DNA of 64,000 nucleotides. Source: Massilia terrae. GTDB taxonomy: Bacteria; Pseudomonadota; Gammaproteobacteria; Burkholderiales; Burkholderiaceae_D. Below the pieces are notes generated by a model that was not told the origin of the DNA, did no database searches, and saw only the letters and a program-made list of their open reading frames with translations. The DNA is taken from positions 186,001 to 250,000 of the forward strand of contig NZ_JANUGU010000005.1 in NCBI RefSeq assembly GCF_024753145.1, written 5' to 3'. The position numbers and the translations under genes were made by a program. Positions 55,223-64,000 of this stretch are shown piece by piece; position 1 is the first letter of the stretch, and the number at the start of each line of letters is the position of its first letter.

Positions 55223-56107
55223 ATGGCTCGTCGGCTGATTATTTTTGTTCTTGCTGCGTTCATCCTCTTAGCCGGCCCGGCTTCAGCGGTTGAGCGCGGT
55301 GCACTGTTCAAGGTTAGCGGTCACGGCCATACGATGTACCTGTTCGGCACCATCCACATGGGGCTGCCCGAATTTTTCCCGCTCGACGATTCAGTCACCC
55401 GCGCTCTGGCAGCATCCACCACGCTGGCCTTGGAAATCGATCCGACTGTGCAGAATACGAAGATGGCCGCGGCGTTACAGCAAGCCGCGCTGACCACGCC
55501 CGCCATTGTCGCCGCCATGCCCCCTGCGCTCGGCCCCCGCCTGAGGAGCCATTTGGAAGCGCTGGGCGCGCCGGCGACGCTGTCCACCAAGCTCAAGCCG
55601 TGGATGCTGGTCATGACGCTGGAGCTGATCGAATACGCCAAGCTCGGTTATCGACCCGACCTGGGCGTCGACGCGCACCTGGCCAAGCTGGCACACAGCC
55701 AGAACATCAAGGTCATCGCCCTGGAGACGGTCAAGAGCCAGATCGACTTGTTCGACCGCCTGCCCGTTGCCGACCAGTGGACGATACTGGATGAGGCCCT
55801 TGCATCGCTGGATTCGGGCGAAGCGCAAGAAGATGTGCAGTCCGTCACCAACGGCTGGGCCAGGGCCGATCATGCGACGCTCGACGCCCTGGCGCTCAAA
55901 TATGAAACAGACCAGCGGCTGTCGTCGCAGATCCTGCAGCGCCGCTTACTGACTGCACGCAACGGGCCGATGGCCGACAAACTCGACGGTTTGTTAAAAC
56001 GTGAAAAAAATACGATGGCGGCAGTCGGGCTCATGCATTTGATAGGCAAGGACAGCGTGCCGGCTTTGTTGCGCGCAAAGGGGCTGAAGGTGGAGCAGGT
56101 GTATTGA
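55223..56107 (+). CDS. TraB/GumN-family protein, exported
   Basis: 294 residues with a signal peptide ending ASA near residue 22. The motifs GHTMYLFGTIHMG and the C-terminal GLMHLIGKDSVPALL are those of the TraB/GumN family, which has a haem-protease-like (EreA/ChaN-type) fold. Activity is unproven in bacteria. It marks the return to high-GC sequence. Confidence 0.82.
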   Translation: MARRLIIFVLAAFILLAGPASAVERGALFKVSGHGHTMYLFGTIHMGLPEFFPLDDSVTRALAASTTLALEIDPTVQNTKMAAALQQAALTTPAIVAAMPPALGPRLRSHLEALGAPATLSTKLKPWMLVMTLELIEYAKLGYRPDLGVDAHLAKLAHSQNIKVIALETVKSQIDLFDRLPVADQWTILDEALASLDSGEAQEDVQSVTNGWARADHATLDALALKYETDQRLSSQILQRRLLTARNGPMADKLDGLLKREKNTMAAVGLMHLIGKDSVPALLRAKGLKVEQVY

Positions 56108-56255
56108 AGGGCGCGGTGCCCTTTCACTGGCAATTTTCGTCTTGTATGGTCTTCAACTGAGACATTTTGTCCCGATGTATGGATATTGCGTTTGAGTAGT
56201 ATGAAGCTGCTGAAGTAGTGCTCCTCAAATAGCAATAGCCCGGAAATACAAATTG

Positions 56256-56483
56256 ATGGACTGGATCCCTTTACTCTTCGTTACGTTCAAGGCTCTCGTG
56301 CTCGGCGTCGGCATGTTCTTCGCCATCAAGTGGCATTACGACAAAGGGAAGACGACGAACGAGAAGCGCGCGGTGCTGCGCGGGGCCGGCACGGCGGCCG
56401 CAATCTTCGTGCTAGCGCTCCTGGGCCTGGGGCTCTTCACCCTGGTCCTTGTCAGGAAGCTTGGTTTGGACATGTCCATCTGA
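56256..56483 (+). CDS. Small two-span membrane protein
   Basis: 75 residues from the ATG at 56256 (a TTG one codon earlier is less likely). Hydrophobic segments at about residues 4-22 and 44-64 are separated by a basic loop (KWHYDKGKTTNEKR). I do not recognise it. Confidence 0.55.
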   Translation: MDWIPLLFVTFKALVLGVGMFFAIKWHYDKGKTTNEKRAVLRGAGTAAAIFVLALLGLGLFTLVLVRKLGLDMSI

Positions 56484-56487
56484 AGAA

Positions 56488-57660
56488 TCAGACCACTATC
56501 GGCCGCGTCGCATTCTTTTGCGCCTTCAGCACCAACTCGGCCGCCAGCAAGGCCTGTTCCTGATTTTGCGCCGTCTCGGTCCGGTTGACGATATCCGCGA
56601 CGAACTCGCGCCCGAATGGCAGGTCAAGCTTGCTGCAATCCAGGTGAAGCGCTTCCTTTCGATCGACGATCAGCAAATGGTTGGCGCCGGGCCGCCCGAC
56701 CGGATCGATATATTTGCGCAGCTCGATATAGCCTTCGGTGCCGAGGATGAACAGGCGGCCGTCACCCCAGGTCGCCAAGCCATCGGGCGTGAACCAGTCC
56801 ACCCGCACATAGCCGGTGCCGCCATTCCCGGTCAGCATCATGTCGCCGAAGTCTTCGAAATCCGGGTATGCCGGATGGGCGAGGTTTCCGGTCTGGGAAG
56901 CGACCACCGTTGCCTTGGTCGAGCCGGTATAAAACAGGAACTGGTCGGCCTGGTGCGAACCGATGTCGGTCAGGATGCCGCCGTAGCGCTTTTTATCGAA
57001 AAACCAGCCCGGCCGCGATGATGCCCTCAGGCGATGCGGCGCCAGATTCACCGTTTGGATGACCTTGCCGATGGCGCCGGCTTGCACGAGCTCCCCGGCT
57101 TTCACGGCTGCCGGCACTTCCAGCCGTTCGGAATACATGACCGCGAACTTGCGCTTGGTCTCGCGGATGGTCTTGCGCACGGCGGCAAGCTGGGCAAGGC
57201 TGGTAATGGCCGGTTTATCGCTCAGAAAATCCTTCTCGGCTTTCATCACGCGAATGCCCAGCGAGGCACGCTCGTCGGGAACAGGTGCCGCAATCACAAG
57301 CTGGATGGAACGGTCCTGCAGGATCGCATCTTCGCCAGGCGCTTCAGGTATGTCGCCGAAGCGCGCGCGGAACTCGGCAAGCTGCTTCTCCTTCAGCCCC
57401 TCCCGGTTCGTCGACAGGACGGAAACAAGCTGCCCGCCGCCGCGCAGGACGGCAGCCGTCATGCTCATGATGTGACCGTGATCCAGTCCAATGACGGCAA
57501 AGCGAATGGTGTGCTTGGGTGGCGCGACGTTCGCATTTGGCCCGAGCACTTCGTGCCGGATGTTTTCCGACGCCGTTTGGGCGATGCCGGTGCCGGCAAT
57601 GGAAGCGGATCCCGCCAATCCGGCCAATTGAAGAAAGCGCCTGCGATCAAACAGGTTCAT
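56488..57660 (-). CDS. Gfo/Idh/MocA-family oxidoreductase with Tat signal
   Basis: 390 residues. The N-terminus DRRRFLQLAGLAGSASIAG is a twin-arginine export signal, so this NAD(P)-dependent enzyme probably works in the periplasm with tightly bound cofactor. The Rossmann fold begins RFAVIGLDHGH, the family SDKPAIT segment follows, and the C-terminal alpha/beta domain has GGILTDIGSHQADQFLFYTG. Substrates of exported members are usually sugars or cyclitols; this one is unknown. It overlaps the following GNAT gene by four bases. Confidence 0.88.
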   Translation of the reverse strand: MNLFDRRRFLQLAGLAGSASIAGTGIAQTASENIRHEVLGPNANVAPPKHTIRFAVIGLDHGHIMSMTAAVLRGGGQLVSVLSTNREGLKEKQLAEFRARFGDIPEAPGEDAILQDRSIQLVIAAPVPDERASLGIRVMKAEKDFLSDKPAITSLAQLAAVRKTIRETKRKFAVMYSERLEVPAAVKAGELVQAGAIGKVIQTVNLAPHRLRASSRPGWFFDKKRYGGILTDIGSHQADQFLFYTGSTKATVVASQTGNLAHPAYPDFEDFGDMMLTGNGGTGYVRVDWFTPDGLATWGDGRLFILGTEGYIELRKYIDPVGRPGANHLLIVDRKEALHLDCSKLDLPFGREFVADIVNRTETAQNQEQALLAAELVLKAQKNATRPIVV

Positions 57661-58085
57661 TTTGCCGTTCCCGTCTGCTTGCGCACCCGGCGCATCAATT
57701 TGACGGAGCCTTCGACAGGTTCAAATCCGAACTGCCTGTAGAGCGAATGCGCATCCTGCGTTGCGAGCATCAGCGCGGGGACTTCTTCATGATCCAGTTT
57801 CGCCAGCATCGCCTCGACCAACTCCTTGCCGTAGCCACGCCCCCGATAGCTGGGCAAGACGAAGATATCTTTCAGGTAGCCCATGCTCGCGAGGTCGGTA
57901 ATAGCGCGGCCAAAAGCGACCTGCTTGTCACCAACAAACCCTGCAAAGCACAGCGAGTTTGAAAGTGATTTGGTGAGCGTCTCCAGCTTGAGTCCTCGTG
58001 CCCAATACGACTCGTTAGCAAGGAACTGATGGATAAGCGGGATATCCATCATTGAAATGTCATTCGATATTCTCAGACTGCTCAA
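57657..58085 (-). CDS. GNAT-family acetyltransferase
   Basis: 142 residues. The acetyl-CoA loop is SYRGRGYGKELVEAML, and the N-terminal DIPLIHQFLANESYWARG fits a common housekeeping GNAT type. I prefer the TTG at 58085 because AAGGA lies eight bases upstream and homologues begin with this segment; an ATG at 58052 is the alternative. The stop overlaps the ATG of the downstream oxidoreductase gene. Substrate unknown. Confidence 0.82.
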   Translation of the reverse strand: MSSLRISNDISMMDIPLIHQFLANESYWARGLKLETLTKSLSNSLCFAGFVGDKQVAFGRAITDLASMGYLKDIFVLPSYRGRGYGKELVEAMLAKLDHEEVPALMLATQDAHSLYRQFGFEPVEGSVKLMRRVRKQTGTAK

Positions 58086-58114
58086 GATAGCATCCTTGTT
58101 TGCAGAGTTAAGCT

Positions 58115-58795
58115 TTAAGCCGGCTGGCTTGGCGCTTCCGGCTCTTCGTCAATCAGCAGCGGCGCCGGTTTCTGCATGCGCGTCGCAATGTGCTCCGCGA
58201 CGGGACGCACGAGGAACATCAGCCCGAACGCGATGTTGGCCTTGCCCGGCAGGGCATAGGCCAGCGGAATGGTGAGGAGCGAAATCAGCATCATGCCGCT
58301 GGCGCGCACACAGGCCGCATGCCAGGTGTGCGCATCGACGGGATGCACGCACAGTTCCGGGTTGCGGTAGATGTGCCGCCACATCAGCAGCAGCGCAAGA
58401 CCCATCGTCACCAGCACCGCGCCATAAACGATCTGGCCGATTTGCGTCGATGATTGCGCGTTGACGGCCGCCGCGAAGGGCAGGAGGCTGGCGCCGGCCA
58501 GCATCAGCATGGTGAAGCGAATCAGCTTGCTGTCGATTTGGCGCACATGCGAATACAGCCGGTGGTTGGCGACCCAGAAGATGGCCAGCACGAGGAAGCT
58601 GATCACCCACGATTCGAAGTTGGGCAGCAAATCGACCAGCGCGCGGCGCACGCCGGCTTCGTCGAGGTCGCGCGCGCGTTCGGGCAGGCGCAGGTCGATC
58701 ACGAGCAGCGTCATGACGACCGCGAAGATGCCGTCGATGAGTGCTTCAAGGCGATGCTTGCTCAGGTGTGCGGGATTGGACGGCGTCTCGTTCAT
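58115..58795 (-). CDS. TMEM175-like (DUF1211) membrane protein
   Basis: 226 residues with six predicted helices, the size of bacterial TMEM175 potassium-channel homologues. The first helix RLEALIDGIFAVVMTLLVIDL carries the family pattern, but the FSD of canonical members reads LID here. Three ATG codons are possible (58828, 58807, 58795); none has a strong ribosome site. Confidence 0.75.
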   Translation of the reverse strand: MNETPSNPAHLSKHRLEALIDGIFAVVMTLLVIDLRLPERARDLDEAGVRRALVDLLPNFESWVISFLVLAIFWVANHRLYSHVRQIDSKLIRFTMLMLAGASLLPFAAAVNAQSSTQIGQIVYGAVLVTMGLALLLMWRHIYRNPELCVHPVDAHTWHAACVRASGMMLISLLTIPLAYALPGKANIAFGLMFLVRPVAEHIATRMQKPAPLLIDEEPEAPSQPA

Positions 58796-58890
58796 GGGGG
58801 ATCGCATCGGAATGGACAGTCCGAACATTCTGGCCGCTCATGTATAAAAATGCAATCCCGCCACCCCAGCCTACAACTCCCTGCGCAGAC

Positions 58891-59472
58891 CTATTGCTTC
58901 GCACCGATCTGCTGCATGAGTGTCGCGTTATCCCAGAAAAGATATTCCTCACTCATCGTCCCCTGCTTATTCCAATGCCCCAAGGTCGCCATTGGAAGAT
59001 GGTATTTCTTGCCCGTTGGCTGGATAATTTTTCCGTTCCCCATATCCATCGGTTTGCTGAACGTACCGTCGAGATAGCCCATAACGGCAGTCCATTCGCC
59101 ATCCGGCGTACCAAACCGCACCGGATGCTCGGTAATCCTGTTGTCGGGCGCGAAGGTCCACATGAATTTCAATTCCTTGATGTGGTCCGGGAGGCCTTTG
59201 GTGGTGTGCCCGTCGGGGTAATGCACGACGATATCCTTCGCATGGCTCCGGTGAAGGTTCTCCCATTGTTGTCCGGTGTAGACGTGGAAATCCAGGTCAT
59301 CGAAGTTCGCCAGGTTCTTTGCCAATTCTTGCGGAATACCGGGCACTTGGGGCGCGGGCTTATTGACGGACGTACCCGGCCATTTATCGCTTGCCTGCAC
59401 CGGCGCCGCAACGAACAGCGCCGCTGCGACGATTACCGTATTTCCCGCTAGAACACATCTAAGGCTATTCAT
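58891..59472 (-). CDS. Exported SnoaL-like / ester cyclase-type protein
   Basis: 193 residues with a signal peptide ending VQA-SD near residue 28. The remainder fits a SnoaL/NTF2-like fold: DDLDFHVYTGQQWENLHRSHAKDIVVHYPDGH and FGTPDGEWTAVMGYLDGTFSKPM. Function is unknown. The ATG at 59472 was chosen because the signal peptide starts there. Confidence 0.75.
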   Translation of the reverse strand: MNSLRCVLAGNTVIVAAALFVAAPVQASDKWPGTSVNKPAPQVPGIPQELAKNLANFDDLDFHVYTGQQWENLHRSHAKDIVVHYPDGHTTKGLPDHIKELKFMWTFAPDNRITEHPVRFGTPDGEWTAVMGYLDGTFSKPMDMGNGKIIQPTGKKYHLPMATLGHWNKQGTMSEEYLFWDNATLMQQIGAKQ

Positions 59473-59516
59473 GACGTCACCTCTTTCGGTGTGGTTAATG
59501 AATCTAGATTGTGCGA

Positions 59517-60938
59517 CTAAGGACGGGCATCGTCGCGCACGAACACGAAACCAAAGCCGCCCGCCAGCAGCGCGGCCAGCGCGCACACCATCGACGCCAA
59601 ATGAAACTGATGCACCAGGCCCGATCCACCCGAAAGCAGCGCGCCAAGCAGCGCCGTGCCCACCAGGCCGCCGAGTCTTGCGACCGCACTGTTGAACCCG
59701 GACGCGAGACCGGTGTGCGCGGTATCCACCGACGACAGCACCGCAGTGGTCAAGGGCGCGACCGCGATGGCCATGCCCAGCGCGATGAGCAGCACGGCGG
59801 GCAGCGTGGTGCGCCAGTAGCTGCCGTCCGCGCCGATCCGCAGCAGCAGCGCGAAGCCGGCTGCGACGATCAAGGGGCCAACGGTCAGCGGCCAGCGCGC
59901 GCCGACCTTCGCGGCCAGCCTGCCCATCAAGGGAGAACCCGCCGCGATCACGATCGGCATCGGCAGCATTGCGGCCCCCGCCTGCACGGCCGTGTAGCGG
60001 CTCGCTTCGATCAGCACGAAAGGCAGCATGACCAGGAGTGCGCCCAGCGCGCCGTACAGGAACAGCGTGAGCAGGTTCAGGCCGAGGAAGCTGCGCGCAC
60101 CGAGCAGTGCCAGCGGCAGCATCGCGCGTTCGCCGCGATGGCGTTCGACCACGACCAGCCAGCCGAGGCAGGCGACGCCGCCGGCAGCCATCAGGGCCGC
60201 GCTCCACCCTGCCCCGCCACCGCCGGTGACACTGGCCACGCTCCAGGTGACGCCCGCCAGTCCGGCCGTCGCCAGCGCGGCGCCGGCGATGTCCAGCGGC
60301 GGCTGGTTCCGGTTGGCGTCATCGCCGAGGCAACGCACGGCCAGCAGCAGCGTGGCCGCGGCGATTGGCAGGTTGATGTAGAAGATGGCGCGCCAGCCGA
60401 CGACGTCGACCAGCCAGCCGCCCAACAGGGGCCCGATGGCGCCGGCCGCCGCGCCGACGGCGGCCCAGATGCCGATCGCGCGGCCGCGCTCCTCGCCGCC
60501 GAAGGTGGCACCGAGGATCGCCAGGCTGTTCGGCATCAGCAGCGCGGCGCCGGCGCCTTGCAGCACGCGCGCGGCGGCCAGCGAATTCAGGTCGGGCGCC
60601 AGCGCGCACAGCAGCGACGCGATCGCGAACACCGACACGCCCAGCATCAGCACGCGGCGCCTGCCATAGCGGTCGCCCGCCGCGCCGCCGAGCAGCAGCA
60701 GCGCGGACAGCGGCAGCAGGTAGCCATTGACGATCGACGACAAGCCGGTGCCGCCCGCGCCCAGGCTTTGGCCGATGGCGGGCAAGGCGACGTTGACCAC
60801 CGATCCATCGACAAACGCGAGGCTGGACGCGAGGATGCAGGTCGCCAGCACCATGCGCGCATGCTGCGGCGCTTGCGGGCGTGGAGCGGTGGATTCGGCA
60901 AGGCCGCGGTCGCAGGCGGCGGGAAGCGATGTGCTCAT
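59517..60938 (-). CDS. MFS drug-efflux transporter, DHA2 (14-helix) family
   Basis: 473 residues with about 14 hydrophobic segments. The motif GDRYGRRRVLMLG after the second helix is the family's loop signature, and GAGAALLMPNSLAIL and WRAIFYINLP are DHA2 marks. Such proton antiporters expel hydrophobic drugs or dyes. No TetR regulator is beside it. Confidence 0.9.
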   Translation of the reverse strand: MSTSLPAACDRGLAESTAPRPQAPQHARMVLATCILASSLAFVDGSVVNVALPAIGQSLGAGGTGLSSIVNGYLLPLSALLLLGGAAGDRYGRRRVLMLGVSVFAIASLLCALAPDLNSLAAARVLQGAGAALLMPNSLAILGATFGGEERGRAIGIWAAVGAAAGAIGPLLGGWLVDVVGWRAIFYINLPIAAATLLLAVRCLGDDANRNQPPLDIAGAALATAGLAGVTWSVASVTGGGGAGWSAALMAAGGVACLGWLVVVERHRGERAMLPLALLGARSFLGLNLLTLFLYGALGALLVMLPFVLIEASRYTAVQAGAAMLPMPIVIAAGSPLMGRLAAKVGARWPLTVGPLIVAAGFALLLRIGADGSYWRTTLPAVLLIALGMAIAVAPLTTAVLSSVDTAHTGLASGFNSAVARLGGLVGTALLGALLSGGSGLVHQFHLASMVCALAALLAGGFGFVFVRDDARP

Positions 60939-60968
60939 GTCTTCATTCCGACGCCCTTGCGCGGCGCC

Positions 60969-62048
60969 TCAGTCGTTGCGATCGGTGTGGTGCTCGGCCT
61001 GCACCACGATCATGTCGGGCGTGCCGGTCCACTCGTTGAGCAGCGAGTAGCCAACCGCCAGCAGGGTCGGCCCGATGAACATGCCGACGAAGCCAAATGC
61101 GATCACGCCGCCCAGCACCCCCAGCAGCACCAGGATGAAAGGCAGGCTGCTGCCGCGGCTGATGAGCATTGGGCGCACCACATTGTCCACGCTGCTGATC
61201 AGGAGCGCGCCCCACACCAGCATGAAAATGCCCCAGCCCACCTGGTGCTGCGAAAACAGCCATAGCGCCGCGCCGATCCACACCACCGGCGGCCCGATCG
61301 GCGCCAGCGAGGCGACGAACACCAGCACCGACAGCAGCGGCACCGCGGGCACGCCGGCAATCGTGAAGCCGATGGCGGCCACCAGCGCCTGCGCCAGCGC
61401 GGTGCCGAGCAGGCCGTACATCACGCCGCGCACGGTCAGGCTGACGATCTCGATGACGTTGGCGGCCCCCTGCCCCACCAGCTTGTGCATCGCGACCGAG
61501 ACCACCCGCACCAGCGTGTGGCCGTCGCGGTACAGGAAGAAGCTGACGAAGGCCGCAAGGCTCATCTGGATCACGCCGGTGCCGAGCATCAGGCCGCCGG
61601 TGAGCAGGTAGTGGCGCGCCGGCTCGATCATGCGCTGGGCGAAGTCCATCATGTTGTCGCGGCTGGCGACCAGCTCGCGCAGGTAGTCGTCCAGCCACGG
61701 ACCGGCCAGCGGCACCTCGCGCACCCAGGCCGGCGGCAGCAGCTCGCCCTGCTTCAACGCGGCGGTGATCTGTTCGTAGGCGACACCGACGTTGTCGGCC
61801 AGGTTGTAGGCGACCAGCGCCAGCGGGATGATGACCAGCAGCGTCAGCGTGAGGGTCATGGTGAGTGCGGCCAGCGTGCAGCGGCCGCCGAACTTGCGCA
61901 GCAGGACCAGGTACATCGGCCATGAGGAGATCACCACCGCGGTCGCGAACAGCGATGCGGCGAGGAAGGGCCGCAGCACCCACAGGCAGCCGATCGCCAG
62001 CAGGACGATGGTGGCGATGCGCGTCCAGCTGCCGTTACGGGGCTCCAT
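60969..62048 (-). CDS. AI-2E family transporter (YdiK-like permease)
   Basis: 359 residues with about eight hydrophobic segments. The C-terminal segment PIGPPVVWIG...FGFVGMFIGPTLLAVGYSL is the AI-2E family pattern. Substrate unknown; the autoinducer-2 link applies only to some members. It ends 30 bases before the MFS gene and begins after SCO1. Confidence 0.87.
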   Translation of the reverse strand: MEPRNGSWTRIATIVLLAIGCLWVLRPFLAASLFATAVVISSWPMYLVLLRKFGGRCTLAALTMTLTLTLLVIIPLALVAYNLADNVGVAYEQITAALKQGELLPPAWVREVPLAGPWLDDYLRELVASRDNMMDFAQRMIEPARHYLLTGGLMLGTGVIQMSLAAFVSFFLYRDGHTLVRVVSVAMHKLVGQGAANVIEIVSLTVRGVMYGLLGTALAQALVAAIGFTIAGVPAVPLLSVLVFVASLAPIGPPVVWIGAALWLFSQHQVGWGIFMLVWGALLISSVDNVVRPMLISRGSSLPFILVLLGVLGGVIAFGFVGMFIGPTLLAVGYSLLNEWTGTPDMIVVQAEHHTDRND

Positions 62049-62063
62049 GCGCGCGCCGCGGGG

Positions 62064-62657
62064 TCAGGTCAGCAGCTGCTTGATGTCGTGCACCAGCGGC
62101 GCCGGGCCCTGGCCATGGCGGACAAACAGGCGCAGCTTGCCATCGCGGTCGAACACGTAGGTGCCGGCGGTGTGGTCGATCGAGTAGTTGTCGGGCGAGC
62201 TGCCCTGGACGCGGGTGTAGAAGACCTTGAATTCCTTGGCCACCGCCGCGGTCTGCTCGGGCGTGCCGTACAGGCCGACGAAGCGCGGGTCGAAGGCCGG
62301 CACGTAGCTCTTGAGCAAGTCCGGCTTGTCGCGTTCCGGGTCGAGGGTGATGAACAGCACCTGCACCTTGTCGGCCTGCGGGCCGAGCTGCTTCATCACG
62401 TTGGCCATTTCGGCCATCGTGGTCGGGCACACGTCCGGGCACTGGGTGTAGCCGAAGAACACCAGCACCACCTTGCCCTTGTAGTCCGCCAGGGTGCGCG
62501 GCTTGCCGTTGAAGTCGTTGAGGGCGAAGTCGCGCGCGTAGCCGAGGCCGGTGACGTCGGTGTTGTCGAAGCTGGGCTTGGCTGCCGGCTTGTCGCAGCC
62601 GGCGAGCGGGACCGCCACCAGCGCGGCCATTGCCAGGGAGGTGAGCAGTCGTTTCAT
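62064..62657 (-). CDS. SCO1/SenC-family copper chaperone
   Basis: 197 residues, a lipoprotein (lipobox PLAGC, Cys at about residue 20) with a thioredoxin-like fold. The copper-binding CxxxC is in YTQCPDVCPTTM, and a distal His is present (VDHT or DHTAGTY). It delivers copper to subunit II of cytochrome oxidase. It follows ctaB by one base, in the haem A and oxidase assembly operon. Confidence 0.93.
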   Translation of the reverse strand: MKRLLTSLAMAALVAVPLAGCDKPAAKPSFDNTDVTGLGYARDFALNDFNGKPRTLADYKGKVVLVFFGYTQCPDVCPTTMAEMANVMKQLGPQADKVQVLFITLDPERDKPDLLKSYVPAFDPRFVGLYGTPEQTAAVAKEFKVFYTRVQGSSPDNYSIDHTAGTYVFDRDGKLRLFVRHGQGPAPLVHDIKQLLT

Positions 62658-62658
62658 G

Positions 62659-63552
62659 TCAGAACTTGTAGTAGTGATCGACCAGCAGGGCCGCGAACAG
62701 CAGCGACAGGTAAATGATGGACCAGGCAAAAGTCTTGCGCGCGATGAGGTCGGTGTAGCGTTTCCACACCAGCCAGGCGTAGCGCAGGAAAATGCCGTTC
62801 AGGACCACGGCGGAGGCCAGGTACAGCAGGCCGCTCATGCCGCAGGCGAAAGGCAGCAGCGTGGTGGCGGCCAGCACCACCGTGTACAGCCAGACGTTCA
62901 GGCCGGTGAACTCCATGCCGTGCGTGATCGGCAGCATCGGCAGGCCGGAGCGCTTGTAGTCGTCGCGGCGGTACATCGCCAGCGCCCAGAAGTGCGGCGG
63001 GGTCCAGACGAAAATGATCAGCACCAGCAGCCAGGCCTGCATCGGCACCTGGTCGGCCACGGCGGCCCAGCCCAGCGCCGGCGGCATCGCGCCCGACAGG
63101 CCGCCGATGACGATGTTCTGCGGCGTGGCAGGCTTGAGCAGGATGGTGTAGATGACGGCGTAGCCGACGAAGGTGATGAAGGTCAGCCACATGGTGAGCG
63201 GATTGACCTGGGTGTACAGCACCCACATGCCGGCGCCACCGAGCAGGCCGGAGAAGGACAGGGTCTGGGCGCGGGTCAGCTCACCCATGGCGGTGGCGCG
63301 GCGCGCGGTGCGGGCCATGCGCGCATCGATCTCGGCTTCCACCAGGCAGTTGACGGCGAACGCGGCGCCGGCCAGCAGCCAGATGCCGATGGTGCCGTAG
63401 ATCAGCGGCTGCCAGCCAGGGAAGCCGTCGGTCGACAGGAACATGCCGATCACCGCACAGAACACTGCCAGCTGCGTGACGCGCGGCTTGGTCAGGGCCC
63501 AGTACTGGGCGAAACGGGTGGGCGGCTTGTGGATCGCGGTCTGTGTGGTCAT
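62659..63552 (-). CDS. ctaB: Protohaem IX farnesyltransferase (haem O synthase)
   Basis: 297 residues with about nine hydrophobic segments. The prenyltransferase site N-x-x-x-E-x-x-x-D reads [15 protein letters not shown], and [24 protein letters not shown] follows. It attaches a farnesyl group to haem B. The ATG overlaps the ctaA stop as ATGA. Confidence 0.95.
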   Translation of the reverse strand: MTTQTAIHKPPTRFAQYWALTKPRVTQLAVFCAVIGMFLSTDGFPGWQPLIYGTIGIWLLAGAAFAVNCLVEAEIDARMARTARRATAMGELTRAQTLSFSGLLGGAGMWVLYTQVNPLTMWLTFITFVGYAVIYTILLKPATPQNIVIGGLSGAMPPALGWAAVADQVPMQAWLLVLIIFVWTPPHFWALAMYRRDDYKRSGLPMLPITHGMEFTGLNVWLYTVVLAATTLLPFACGMSGLLYLASAVVLNGIFLRYAWLVWKRYTDLIARKTFAWSIIYLSLLFAALLVDHYYKF

Positions 63553-64000
63553 GGTTGGAGGCTTGCGGGCGCAGCGGCTTGACGACTTGGAACGTGAACC
63601 GCGGCCAGTTGATACTTGGCCTTGTAGTTTAACATGGTCACCAGAAGGACGAGCAGGGCCGCCCCGGCGTTGTGCAGCACGGCGATGGCAAGCGGGAAAC
63701 TTAAGTAAACAGTGGCAACACCGGTCAGGGCTTGCAGGGCCAGCGCGGCCGCCAGCCATTTGGCCACCGGACGCAGCGCCGCGTGCGGCCAAGCGCGCCA
63801 GATGGTTGCCGCCAGCACAACAACGACGATGGCCGCGAAGTTACGGTGCACCCAATGGATCGCGGTCAGCGCCGAGAACGGCAGGTAGTGGCCAGCCGCG
63901 GTCTTGCCCAACTCGCGCCACAGGGTGAAGCCGTGTTCGAAGTCCATCGGCGGGACCCAGTGGCCATTGCAAGTCGGGAAATGGTCGCAGGCCAGGGTCG
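63549..64000 (-). CDS. ctaA: Haem A synthase (C-terminal part; cut by right edge)
   Basis: About 150 codons are visible. Family marks are the [12 protein letters not shown] loop, HWVHRNFAA with the haem-ligand His, and a final [10 protein letters not shown] helix. The enzyme oxidises haem O to haem A for cytochrome oxidase. The N-terminal half lies outside the window. Confidence 0.93.
   Translation of the reverse strand, partial: TLACDHFPTCNGHWVPPMDFEHGFTLWRELGKTAAGHYLPFSALTAIHWVHRNFAAIVVVVLAATIWRAWPHAALRPVAKWLAAALALQALTGVATVYLSFPLAIAVLHNAGAALLVLLVTMLNYKAKYQLAAVHVPSRQAAAPASLQP

Overview
The window looks like a chromosome segment of a high-GC betaproteobacterium of the family Oxalobacteraceae (Massilia, Duganella or Pseudoduganella type). 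The evidence is the full mraZ-to-murC division and cell-wall cluster, meso-diaminopimelate-type MurE, type-A RNase P RNA, ftsY-ftsE-ftsX followed by rpoH, a PEP-CTERM-like protein, two multidomain c-di-GMP proteins, and the ctaA-ctaB-SCO1 order. No rRNA, tRNA, CRISPR array, insertion sequence or integrase gene was seen.

Layout. 1-11.6 kb (minus): murC (cut by the edge), murG, ftsW, murD, mraY, murF, murE, ftsI, ftsL, rsmH and mraZ, packed with overlapping stops and starts behind one promoter that carries four MraZ-type boxes at an exact 10-bp spacing. 12.5-16.6 kb: an arsenic and organoarsenical island with an ArsN-like acetyltransferase diverging from arsR-arsI-arsC-aquaglyceroporin, the last converging on glpK. 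16.65-17 kb: rnpB. 17.1-24 kb: an acetolactate-synthase-like enzyme, ftsY with a long Pro/Ala/Thr tract, ftsEX, and rpoH preceded by a CIRCE (HrcA) operator and an FNR-type box.

23.9-28.5 kb: pstS behind a Pho box, then a PhoB-like regulator and a membrane GGDEF-EAL protein, with no pstCAB or phoR nearby. 28.5-34.1 kb: a lipoprotein, gamma-glutamyltransferase, a GntR/YtrA-regulated ABC exporter and a duplicated ABM-like protein. 34.1-38.3 kb: a tellurium-resistance-type stress cluster (TerD, AIM24, TerD, DUF475) diverging from an NhaR-like regulator. 38.5-50.8 kb: mostly single genes (CNNM/CorC-type protein, tyrosinase, ArfB, M20 peptidase, L,D-transpeptidase, NnrU, a second GGDEF-EAL protein, GFA enzyme).

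50.8-55.2 kb is a clearly AT-richer accessory region of small minus-strand genes and gene fragments. Most are followed on the same strand by a copy of a 25-60-bp dispersed repeat. One boundary is a recognisable integron attC site, and there is a pentanucleotide microsatellite inside a broken reading frame. I read this as a decayed cassette array (integrase-less) and regard it as the least explained part of the window. 55.2-64 kb returns to ordinary genes: TraB/GumN, an oxidoreductase, transporters, and the start of the haem A and cytochrome oxidase assembly genes (SCO1, ctaB, ctaA cut by the right edge).
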